Below are positions 22,547 through 32,997 of a stretch of 64,000 nucleotides of DNA, one piece after another. Numbering within the stretch: position 1 is the first letter of the stretch; each line of letters opens with the position of its first letter. A model generated the notes under the pieces. The model was not told the DNA's origin. It ran no database searches and worked only from the letters and a program-made list of their open reading frames with translations. This DNA comes from Akebia trifoliata (Eukaryota > Streptophyta > Magnoliopsida > Ranunculales > Lardizabalaceae), in assembly GCA_017979445.1 (NCBI GenBank), contig CM030711.1, forward strand, positions 2,356,001 through 2,420,000, given 5' to 3'. Position numbers and translations under genes: made by a program.

Positions 22547-24553
22547 TCAACTGCAAACAATCTCCTCATCCAACTCAACTGCAGAAACATAACCCTCTTC
22601 TCTCATCATCTCAACCAATTCCTCCAACACCCCATAAATATCTCCCATCCTCTCGTTTGACACATCCCCAGCTATGAAACTCTGTAACCCACCACTAGTT
22701 TCGATCCAACTACATCCAGGTTTTTTCTTCAACCCCATATTTTTCATCTTCTCCCTAACCCTTTCGGCTTCTTCCCATCTCCCAGCTCGAGAATATAAAT
22801 TTGCCATGATAATGTAATTCCCAGTGTTTTGAGGTTCAATCTCAAATAATTTATCACAAGCAAGCTTCCCAAGTTCAACGTCTCCAGAAACCGATACACC
22901 ATTGAGCAATGCCCCCCAAATCTTGGCGCTCGGTTCAATTGGCATTCCAGAGATGAACTCGGCTGCTTCGTAAAGCATTCCAGCACGGCTAAGGACTCCA
23001 ACTATGCAAGCATAATGCTCAACTCCAGGACGAATCCCATATTCTTGCAACATGGCATCAAAGATTTGGCGAGCTTCGTTCACAACTCCGGAGTGTGCAC
23101 AAGCAGCCAGAACTGCCGTGAATGTGATGGGGTCTGGCCGGGTTCCACTTGTAAGCATCTCGTTGAACAGGGCAAGTGCTGCTGAAGCATTGCCGTGGGC
23201 TGCATAAGCTGAAATTATCGATGTCCATATGATAACGCTCCTAGCCCTAGATTGAGAAAAAACCCGGTGTGCTCCATGGAGAAAGCCAGCTTTTGCGTAC
23301 ATGTCAATTATTGCAGTTGCCACATAGATGTTTCCATTGTAATTATTTCTAATGGCATAACCATGTATCTGTTTGCCACCTTTCAAATTTGAATAATATG
23401 AAAATGCAGGAAGAACACTCGAAAGTGTTACGGAATTTGGGCTGAAACCCATGGTCTGCATTTCACGAAGGAGTTTTGGAATACCCTCATAGTGGTTATT
23501 CTGAACTAGACCCGAAACCACAGCATTCCACGTACTCAATGACGGGGTTCTCATTTCCCGAAATAGTTCTATTGCTTTGTCGACAAGTCCATGAATCATG
23601 TACCCGGAAATCATCGAGCCATAACTAACCTCATCCTTCTCCTTCATCTCATTGAACAAACCTCTAGCATATTCCAAGCTCCCACATTTCGCATAAAACC
23701 CAATAACCGAGTTACGAGCTGAAGTATCCATCTCAATGTTGTTCTCAAAAACGAACCGATGAACTTCCATCCCAAAATTAAGATCCTTCAACTGCCCACA
23801 AGCTTGTAAAACACCCACCACTGTAACCGCATCGGGTCTCAAACCACTCGAACCTATCATTTCCTTATACAATCTCAAGCAATCCTCATATGAACCACCA
23901 TGAGAATACCCACCAATCATAGAATTCCACGACACAATATCTCTCTCTAACATCCTATCAAACAACTTTCTAGCCCAACCCAAATTGTGGGACTTCGCAT
24001 AAAACATAACCAACGCATTAACAACAAATATATCACATTCATACCCATGTCTCAGAACAAAACCATGAATCTCTTTAGCTAATCTTAGTTCAGGAAACAA
24101 AGAAGACAATGCTTTAAGCACACAAGTAATCGTGAAATTGTTGGGTTTAAGATTCGATGTTGTAGATGAAGAAACCAAAGAAGAGAAGAGCTTCAGTGTT
24201 TCGGTGTGTCTGTTCTGTTGTGAGAAAGCAATGAACATGGCGTTCCAAGAAAATATGTTTCTGTGGGGAATTTCGTCGAACAGTTTACAAGCTTCGAAGA
24301 GATAGCCTGATTTAGAGTAGAAAGCAAGAAGCTTTGAAGCAAGGAAGTTGTCTGGGGTGACTGAAAAGAGTACAATACGAGCGTGGATCTGCTTGCCTTG
24401 GTGGACAAGGCGATGGTTCGTGCAGTGTTGGATGAGGTGACCATAGGCGCTGTAGTCGAGCCCATTGGCTTGGGACAGAATAGCTTGGGCGTGTTTGATA
24501 TAGCCGTTAGTGTTTGATGAAATTCGATCTTTTAGACAACTTGTTATCCTCAT
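22547..24553 (-). CDS. PPR protein, PLS class with E domain (At2g37310-like)
   Basis: A single uninterrupted frame of 668 aa from the ATG at 24553; the frame is open three codons further but without an ATG. From about residue 45 to 560 it is a run of P, L and S pentatricopeptide motifs, e.g. DIVSWNSMIGGYSHGGSYED, STWNAVVSGLVQNNHYE and WTSIISAYAAHGNASAALAL. An E domain follows (WGALLNGVSVSGDVELG, NTGNYIIMANLYSRAGRWEE). It ends about 40 residues after the E motif without a DYW domain. Similarity is highest, from memory, to Arabidopsis At2g37310. Such proteins bind organellar RNA one base per repeat and support C-to-U editing with a DYW partner; compartment and target are not readable here. Intronless, as is usual for the family. 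Confidence 0.93.
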   Translation of the reverse strand: MRITSCLKDRISSNTNGYIKHAQAILSQANGLDYSAYGHLIQHCTNHRLVHQGKQIHARIVLFSVTPDNFLASKLLAFYSKSGYLFEACKLFDEIPHRNIFSWNAMFIAFSQQNRHTETLKLFSSLVSSSTTSNLKPNNFTITCVLKALSSLFPELRLAKEIHGFVLRHGYECDIFVVNALVMFYAKSHNLGWARKLFDRMLERDIVSWNSMIGGYSHGGSYEDCLRLYKEMIGSSGLRPDAVTVVGVLQACGQLKDLNFGMEVHRFVFENNIEMDTSARNSVIGFYAKCGSLEYARGLFNEMKEKDEVSYGSMISGYMIHGLVDKAIELFREMRTPSLSTWNAVVSGLVQNNHYEGIPKLLREMQTMGFSPNSVTLSSVLPAFSYYSNLKGGKQIHGYAIRNNYNGNIYVATAIIDMYAKAGFLHGAHRVFSQSRARSVIIWTSIISAYAAHGNASAALALFNEMLTSGTRPDPITFTAVLAACAHSGVVNEARQIFDAMLQEYGIRPGVEHYACIVGVLSRAGMLYEAAEFISGMPIEPSAKIWGALLNGVSVSGDVELGKLACDKLFEIEPQNTGNYIIMANLYSRAGRWEEAERVREKMKNMGLKKKPGCSWIETSGGLQSFIAGDVSNERMGDIYGVLEELVEMMREEGYVSAVELDEEIVCS

Positions 24554-24598
24554 CAGGGCCAATGGACAACATAGATTTGGCTAGGTTAAGGTTTTTTT

Positions 24599-24722
24599 AG
24601 AGAGCTTCTATTTGCACACCAACTTTTACTAAAAGCACCCCAGATGTGTGCTAATTTCTGGTGATTTGCGTCTGAATTGAGGTGCTCTGAGCAAAAGTTG
24701 ATGTGGCAATAGAATCTCTTGA
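24599..24722. mobile_element. MITE, family C, in the PPR promoter/5' UTR
   Basis: About 124 bp with near-perfect inverted ends: AGAGAGCTTCTATTTGCACA and CCAACTTTTACT on the left, AGCAAAAGTTGATGTGGCAA and TAGAATCTCTT on the right. A second copy lies at 63317-63441. It begins 45 bp upstream of the PPR start codon. Confidence 0.75.
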
Positions 24723-24820
24723 AAATACAGTTAGAAAAGTGGTTGATGTGACTTTACATGTGGTTTGTTTGAAATCTCTTCATGGGGTTGTTCATCACAA
24801 CTCAGTGTTGTACTTAAAAG

Positions 24821-25043
24821 AATAATGGTTTTGTGACGCGCCCTCTAACACACGCCCCCATACGTCCTCTGACGTGTCATTTGTTAAAATCATAGATTAT
24901 TTCCCTGGGATACACAATGACACATATTAATGTGGATGTACAGTTGTGTGTCCTAAGGGAAAAAAATCTACGGTTTTAGCCCATGCCACCCTAAGGGGCA
25001 TATGGGGGCATGCGTCAGAAGGGGGCGTCTGAAAATCATGACT
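24821..25043. mobile_element. Foldback MITE, family B, between the two PPR genes
   Basis: Left GTGACGCGCCCTCTAACACA and CGCCCCCATA pair with right TATGGGGGCATGCGTCAGAA and GGGGGCGTC. The core CCCTGGGATACACAATGACA pairs with TTGTGTGTCCTAAGGGA. It ends in GAAAATCATG. Confidence 0.7.
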
Positions 25044-25233
25044 CTTACTTCAATCCCTTAAACTGTTACAAGTTTGATTAACTAAACTTGAGCCCCCATA
25101 GTCGTAAATTGTGTGAACTCACAGAAATGGATTTTATGTAAGATTTCATAGGAGTATTTCCCCCTTCTTTGAAGTATATTGTTATTTATTGCTTAGCGAT
25201 TCTTTACATTCTCTTCCTTTTAATGATCGATTG

Positions 25234-27213
25234 TTACCAGAAATCCTTACATGAACAACAACCGTCTTTGAAGTGATGGAATCGGTTACAATCTCTAATA
25301 ACAATTTCCCGACCATAAACTTCGGAGACGAGTTTTAGTGCAGAGTGGCAATCTCTGCACACACGGAGATTCTTCACTACTCGAATAGGAGTTGCCGCAC
25401 TTGTGTTTAGAAGACCAAATGCAACTGCCAGCTTCTCGCTATGAACCGAAAGATTCTGAGCTTTCTCCTCTTCATTTAGATCAAACAACACAAGAGAAGT
25501 GTCTGGCACATAACCTACTGACTCCAGTTTCTGGGAAATCTCGTCAAGTTTCATGTATATCTCTTTGGTTTGTGGATGAGTCTTGTCTCCCACTATGAAC
25601 TCATGAACTGTATTGTCTACCTCTACCGAACTGCAACCCGGACTCTTCCCGATTCCTCTAGACTTCATTAAGCTCCGAACTCTGCTCACATCCTCCCATC
25701 GTCCAGTAGAGGCATACATGTTTGAAAGTAACACATAATAACCCGAATTTAGAGGCTCTAAATCTACCAATTTCTCTAACACCTTCTCTCCTAAATGGGA
25801 ATCATTGCAGGTCCTACAGGCACCAAGCAACGAGCCCAAAATTACCGAATTGGGTTCTATGGGCATATGATCTATGAGATTTAGAGCTTCGTCTAACTGA
25901 CGTGCTCGTCCTAGAACATCAACCATGCACCCGTAATGCTCAATTTTAGGCTTTATCCCATATATCTTTTGCATGTTTTCAAAATAAATCCAAGCTTTTT
26001 CTACGAGGCCAGCATGGGCACAAGCATTTAATAGTCCAATAAATGTTATATCATCGGGCATCACTCCTCTATCGTCCATCTCAGTGAAAAGCTTAATGGC
26101 TTCTTCACCCCGGCCATGGATCGCCAACCCAGATATAACCGTGTTCCAAGATACCACACTTCGCTCCCTCATCCCCTTGAACACATCCATTGCCTTGTCA
26201 ATACAACCACACTTCCCATACATGTCGATGATCGCATTCCACACTATCGTTTTCCGATCAAATTTGTTCCTTTCTACAAAATGGTGGACCCACTCTCCCA
26301 ATTTTAAAGCACCCAACTGAGTACAAGCCGAAAGCACAGCAACTACAGTGATCTCATCAGGCTTTTCCCCAACAATCTGCATCTGACGAAATAGCACTAG
26401 TGCTTCACTTGGCATTGAAGCCCGAACATATCCACCAATCATTGCATTCCAAGTCGGCAATGTTTTAATGGGCATCCCTTCAAACAATCTCTCCACGACA
26501 TCAAACTTGCCAATCCTCAAGTACCCACAAACCATAACATTCCAAGACTGCTCGTCCTTCGTAGGCATCTTATCGAAGAGCTCCCGAGCAGCCTCAATGT
26601 CTCCTTTCCTTGCATACCCAGCAATCATGGCATTCCATGTTGCAATCGTCCTATGCTGCATTCTATTAAACAAGCTCCTACCTGTCTTGACATTCCATCC
26701 AGCATACATGTTTACCAATGATGTGTAGACATGGACATCGGAATCTGGTATCCCAAAGACAATGCATTGGGCATGGATTACTGGGCCAAATAAATTGATC
26801 GAGTTCGAGCTTGCAGTGCAAGCCTTGATGAGAAATGTGAAGGTGTAGTTATTGGGTTGGACACCTCGGTGTCTCATTAGTCCATAGAATGAGATAGCTT
26901 TAATGGGCGAATTACTATTCGCGTAAGACCTGATCATGTTATTCCACATGAATGTGGTGGGTTCTTGTTGGAGTTGTTGAAAGACAAGAGCAGCGTAGTC
27001 AAGTGCAGCATTAGACACAGTGGAGGTTGTGGTGCAGAAGACTAAGAGCTTGGCATAGTGATCTTCGGGTAGGTTACGACGAAGAATGTAGGCATGAATT
27101 TGCTTGGCTTGTTTGAGGGAATTGCAGGATTGGGGTAGGGAGGGTATGGTGTGTAATTTGTTGGGAAATTCAGCTTGGGGAGGGGCTGATTTGGTCTTGA
27201 GAAGAGCAGCCAT
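25234..27213 (-). CDS. PPR protein with DYW cytidine-deaminase domain
   Basis: A single frame of 659 aa. PLS-type repeats run from about residue 80 to 475 (e.g. TIATWNAMIAGYARKGDIEA, SVVSWNTVISGLAIHGRGEE), followed by E motifs (ILGSLLGACRTCNDSHLGEK, NSGYYVLLSNMYASTGRWED) and a full DYW domain. Deaminase residues are present: HSE at 591-593 with the catalytic Glu, CRDCH with C619 and C622, and the second zinc site HHFKDGCCSC. The C-terminus is DFW rather than DYW. This architecture is an RNA C-to-U editing enzyme of mitochondria or plastids. The editing site is unknown. It lies 680 bp upstream of, and parallel to, the E-class PPR gene; they are not close paralogues. Confidence 0.95.
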   Translation of the reverse strand: MAALLKTKSAPPQAEFPNKLHTIPSLPQSCNSLKQAKQIHAYILRRNLPEDHYAKLLVFCTTTSTVSNAALDYAALVFQQLQQEPTTFMWNNMIRSYANSNSPIKAISFYGLMRHRGVQPNNYTFTFLIKACTASSNSINLFGPVIHAQCIVFGIPDSDVHVYTSLVNMYAGWNVKTGRSLFNRMQHRTIATWNAMIAGYARKGDIEAARELFDKMPTKDEQSWNVMVCGYLRIGKFDVVERLFEGMPIKTLPTWNAMIGGYVRASMPSEALVLFRQMQIVGEKPDEITVVAVLSACTQLGALKLGEWVHHFVERNKFDRKTIVWNAIIDMYGKCGCIDKAMDVFKGMRERSVVSWNTVISGLAIHGRGEEAIKLFTEMDDRGVMPDDITFIGLLNACAHAGLVEKAWIYFENMQKIYGIKPKIEHYGCMVDVLGRARQLDEALNLIDHMPIEPNSVILGSLLGACRTCNDSHLGEKVLEKLVDLEPLNSGYYVLLSNMYASTGRWEDVSRVRSLMKSRGIGKSPGCSSVEVDNTVHEFIVGDKTHPQTKEIYMKLDEISQKLESVGYVPDTSLVLFDLNEEEKAQNLSVHSEKLAVAFGLLNTSAATPIRVVKNLRVCRDCHSALKLVSEVYGREIVIRDCNRFHHFKDGCCSCKDFW

Positions 27214-27351
27214 TTTTTTTTCTTTCTTCTTTTTGGTTCCTGTTGATGCTTGGGAACAGAAACTTATCCAAAGACATGGTTGAGATATTGTTAAGTCAGC
27301 TGAGTGGACTTTGTTTGCTTGTGTGTGTGTTTTTTCATCTTCTTTCTTTAT

Positions 27352-27962
27352 TGGAGGCCCCCCTTGACCTCAGTCTTCTTTAATATACAAATAAAAAATG
27401 ACTTTAATGCACTTGTCTTTAACCTTTGGCCACAGACACTTGATTTTTCTTCCCAAAACACCAGTAATCTTGAAACTCTTGGGTAAAAGTCTTTTCCCTC
27501 ATCTTCAACCTTAAGACTTTATGTACTTGATGCCTCAAGAGAAAGATAGGATTTTGGTGAAGACGATGAGGTTGAAGATAACAGTTTTTAAAAAAAAATA
27601 AAATCAAGGTTTTCGGGTAGAGGTCGAAGATGACGGAATTTAAGTAATTTTATTTGTATAAAACCCTCGATTTTTTCTATCCAAGAATCCATCATCTTCA
27701 TCCTAAAATTCCCAAGAAAAATCCTGTCTTGGCCTTGACGTTTGAGCATTAAAGGAGAGAGAATCCAAAGGTTGAATACAACAAAAAAACAGTAACACGT
27801 GAGGTTGAAGATGACTGGTTTTGGGGTAAAAAATCAAGGTAAAAGAGGTTAAGGAAGATGAAGGCATTTGGGTTATTAATCTTAGTCTTCCATAGTAGAA
27901 CACAGTCAAGGGGTATTTTAACAGTTTGAAACCCAAAACATAAAGGGGTATATCCAATAAGT
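27352..27962. mobile_element. Foldback element, family F
   Basis: Starts GGCCCCCCTTGACCTCAGTC and ends near GACTAAGATTAATAACCC on the complementary strand, i.e. GTCTTCCATAGTAGAACACA...CAAGGGGTATTTTAACAG on the given strand. The interior has the family words GAGGTTGAAGAT, AAAATCAAGG and GATGACGGAATTTA. Non-coding. It lies upstream of the DYW PPR gene. Confidence 0.45.
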
Positions 27963-28305
27963 TAATTTTGCATGTAACAACTTCAAGACATATCTCTTGT
28001 TTTTTTTTTTTTCTTGCTATGTGTGGGTGACATGCCTTCTAAGGATCTTTACCTATTAAAAAACAGAGACAAGCATGACACAAGGATCTTTCTTTACTTC
28101 ATTTATTAAAAGCATTGAATTTTAAAGAATTTAAAATCTCCCAAACAACATTTCAAACTTATCCATATATCACCTCAAAAAAAATACCTCACACCAACAT
28201 ATAACAAATATGACTGACTATAATTGAGCCATACTCTTTTCTGTACAAGCTCTTCTACAATGCAGTTCTGATCTATTTGTTTTGTTATATTTTTTCCTGA
28301 TCCAC

Positions 28306-31300
28306 TTAATTAATAGCAGTTAGAGGCAATCTGGAATCTCTCAAGGATTCGACAGCTTCCTGTGCCCCTGAAATATGTTTTACCTCCCCATTTGCTTGCT
28401 TGGCATTCTTGGCATCCCAGAATGACTTTAATAGCTCGTCAAAAGCCGGAGTCCTAAGTTCTTCGATGGATGCTTTGCTTGGTAAATTGAATGACCTCCT
28501 TCTAGGTGTTGAACAAGACGGTTCGTCCACCTGGTTGTTGAAAAAGGTTGAAACATAGACAAATTATGATCTTTTATTATTATTATTATCATTTTTAAAT
28601 AGACACAACCTCATGGATGGCTGAGATGGACGAGTGGAAAGACTAAGAAAGATAAAATACGGAATGCATTTGGAAAAAATGTAGAAGTAACTCCAACAGG
28701 TCCACTAAGAGAAAGTGAGAGTGAGATGGGTCCTAAAAATGAGCGAGAAGAAGACCCCTCTCCCCCCCCCCCCCCCCCCCTCCTCCTCCCTCTTCTCTCT
28801 CTCTCTTCTCAATAATATATAGATAGAGAGTGGGATGAACATTATTCATTTAGCCGACACCAGATCTTTGGGATAAGGCTTTGTTGTTGTATGCAACCAA
28901 AATAAGTTCTTAAGGTGATTATTACCGTGTATTCCTGTTCTAGACATTTCCCTGCATTATCCTTTATCTCCACCATCTTGTGGTAGTTAACACTCTTCAG
29001 TTCCCTTATATTTCCACAGCAGGGATCAATCATGGAATTGATGTTTCCACATGCCTCGTGGTCAAGTTTCAATAAATCTGCAAGTGTTAGTTTGAGTTAA
29101 ATTTGTATTTAAATGTCTACCAGCCTTACTCACTGACGGAGAAATGGCAAAATACGTGAAACTAGAAACTTACGTTCAATAGAGGAAAGAAGACTTGTGT
29201 TTGCAACATCTACATCTCCAAGAATAGATGAGGTATCAGAAGAAAACCGAGCACGGAGCATCTGATTAGCTTCCATTCCACCCCTAACACAAACAAAACC
29301 ACTTCAGTGATCCTCAAAGTAATTTATGATGGGAGCATGGATACTTGATTTAATTGGTTCAAACTAGCCAAAATTGTTCTATTCTAATTGATAATATTAA
29401 TATTGGTCTCCCCAAAAATGGATCTATTTGCACTTCAAGCTCCAAACTATTGATGGTTCAATCAATCTTTTTGGGTAAAACAAAGGACATATCGACTTAG
29501 GGAGAAAATGTTTCCCATGACCCAACAACATCTGAAAGTCACACTATATATGTCAACCCAAACTACATCTCCTCTCCAGGACTTCGGGAAGGAACTTTTG
29601 GAACACCAATAGGCATTAAATGGAAAGAAAAGTCATTATACTATGATTACTACCTGAAGATGGAATCCACAGATGCAGCATTGGCTTTTTCCAGGTTGAG
29701 TAGGGACTCTTGGGCGTTTCTCCATTTTTGTGCACCTATTGTTGCCTTCATCATACTGCAAATTTTTATCAAGAGAAGTTCAGGGAATATAGCACACGTG
29801 ACTTCATACAACACTTATATGTGTTTATGTTACCAAATGAACAGGTAGGATTTGGTAACGATAGTCATCACAAAGTTGCTCTTACCATTGCTGAAGACCC
29901 TCTTTCAAGCCATTATTTCCACTTTGTACTGCTGCAATATCCTCACAATAGTGAGCTTCTGTTTTTTCCATGTAAGTTGTCCACTCATATTTAACAGAAG
30001 AAGTGTAATCTTCCATGGTTGACATTTCTCTCCGTAACTTGTTGGTTCTGCAGGTGGCACTCTCCCTAAGCTCATCTGCTGCTGTTTGAACCTAAAAAAA
30101 GAAGCATATGAGAACTTTTGATTGCCCAAGTTGGGCTTTTTAAAAACTAAATAGATGTTCTTTCCATCTATACTGATTTGTTGTGAAAACGTAGAATGTG
30201 TATCACTTATGAAAAAAAAGAGTAGATCAATCGATTATGCTAGGGCAACAGTTTTGATAAAAGTCTTCGGATAACTTCTACATCTGTGAAAAACACCTAT
30301 GCCCAAAACAGAAAATGCTGATTAATGGACTGCCTTTAGTTTATTCCAATGCCTCTGGAAAGTTATTCAAGTAGCAAATACATTTCCCATGGACAAGGCC
30401 CCAAAAAACCATCATTTAATCCATTTTGAGCCACAAGTTTCACCCCTAAGTCTATGAAAGTTGACAGGCTCAGACAAGCAAACTATGCAAAATTAAACAA
30501 CTAAGGTATCATAGAGATAAAAATATTTATGCGTCAAACCAAAAAATATTTCCCCTAATTATTTTTGAAAAATATCTTCTGAATTTCAGCAAAATATATA
30601 GATCATATTTAACCAGTTAATACCAAAAAGGAGTTAAGTCACTTAATGGGAAAAGGGATGAATACCAGTTTTTTCTTCCTAGCATTTGAATTTGCTAGGA
30701 GCTCTGCCACTTTTTCTAACAGTTGCTTTTCTTCATTAGCAGCACACTCCTACAAATACAAAGTAACAGATTAAAGAGTTTTGGAAGAACTAAAAGAAAG
30801 ATTTCAATTGAAAATTAACTCACCTCAAACTTCTTTTCAAGCTCACACAATTTCTGGTCATGGGTGATTTGTGCTTCTTCCACAATTTGAGATAGTTTGG
30901 ATGTGTGAATGTCAAACGACTTGAAGAAGTTCACATTAATTTTAGAAATACACCGTGCAGCCTCTATTGCTCTCGAGTGTCCCTGCACATTTAGCATCAT
31001 AAAATAAGAAATTAAATTTAAAAACCAAAACATAAGAACCGCCAGTTGTGTTGCCAACCTCACACTGTTGTTGTGCATATGCAGCTAACTTCTCCTCTTG
31101 ATCAGAAAGGTTACTTTGAAGTTTGTTAAGCAGAATGTCAGCCTCTGAAGCTATTTCTATAAAAAGCTGTGTAATGGAACAGAAGATCAAAACCAAAACA
31201 GATTGGTAAGCTCTAAGCAGAAGAAATCCAAATAGGAATAAAGCCAAACGTACATCCTCAAGGGCAGTCGAGTGCTTAGAAACTTCTGAATTCAGATTTC

Positions 31301-32924
31301 GAAAAGTTGACTGAGAATTCCCATCAAGCTCCCCGGCTAAATCATCTAAAGCTTTGATACGGGAACTGTGCATTATTTTCAGCTTTCCTACCTGCCCTCG
31401 AAGCTCTTCAGTAGCCTGCAAAACATACCAGATGAAACAATTATAAGTCCAAATACTCCAAGTGGGCATCTGATTTTCTTAAAAAAAGTGTACAATTTAC
31501 CTCCGCCTTTGTAGAGACAAAGGATTGCATATTTTCCTCCATTTCTTTAAGTTGGCGCTCCTGCTGTATCACGGAAGCTGCAACTGTCTTATGCAAGACC
31601 TCAAGTTGCTCAGTCAATTGAGACTGGAATTTCTGGATAAGGGTTCTGTTTCCATCTTCTATTTTATCCTTACGATCTACAAACCAACCACAAACAGTAA
31701 AAGTTTCTCACAGGTTTAGTTGTATTTTTTGTTCACGATAATACCCAAAATAGTTGCTAATCAAAATATGGACACAAACCAATTTTGGCGAACAATCCAG
31801 ATACATCTGACGCTGCATTCTCTAGCTCGGCACGAAGTTCAAATGCCTGATCAATGAGCACTTTCTCTAAAAGATCAACAATAGATTGCATTGAATGAGT
31901 TATTTGAAGAGAGAGACTCAAGAAGTGCATGTGTTAATGCATGCTGAATTTAACTACATAAAGCATAAAAAACTTGGAAGGAGTGCTGGACATATTAACT
32001 GTTGACAGAATTTGCTAGTCTATAAATCATAACAAATACAAAAAGTATTCCCAATATTTTCTGAGACCAAATAAAGGACAAAAACATTCGTGACAGATGT
32101 AATTTTGAATGGACAAATAAGTGAAAATCCCATTTTATGAGTGTTAGAGAGGTTGCAGAAGGAACGTTATTGCACTTTTCTCACCTGATTTGAGGAGATT
32201 AGAGATAAGGAATTCCTTTTCTCTAATTGTTGAGTTTGCCTGTTTATATCTTTCTTCTAGATCAAATAGTGAGTGTTCAGTATCCTCAAGTTTTTTCTGC
32301 AGAAAGAAGAATAGTTTAATATCTTTGATTGAAGAAAGATGAAAATGTTAGTCGATAGTTCAACAGGAAGGTATGAAGCATGAAAATTCAACACTACATT
32401 ACCTCAGTATTTTCAAGTTTTTCATTTAAATCTGCATTGAAAAGTTGCTGACAGTTGTAAAGTTCCTGTAGTCCCATCAGTTGCTGCTCACAACATATAA
32501 TCAAATGGTCAAACCTCTAGAAAAAAAAATCCTCAATTACATTTAAACAACTGACTAATCTTAGAACTTGTAGATTGTACCTTTTCCTTGGATTCCGAAT
32601 CAAGTTCCATGTGCTCAATTTTCTCGGTCATGGCCTGGACAAAAATAAAACGGAATAAAGATGTAATGTCTAGTTCAGTAAAGTCTTTGAAAAGAACCTA
32701 TATTCGCCAGCCAATTAAATAAGAATCAAACCTTCTTTTCAGCTTCTTCTTGCAGATAACGGTCACGAGGAATATATATGCCATTCTTCTCTCTTGCAGC
32801 ATAAACCTCTGTAGATTGAAAACTAATGAATAACTATGTACTTCCAATGCAGCATTTTATAAAACCATGATCTTATAAAACCCTATAGTATTGAAGTGCT
32901 TGTTCAAATTATATTGAATTCATG

Positions 32925-32997
<73 letters not shown>

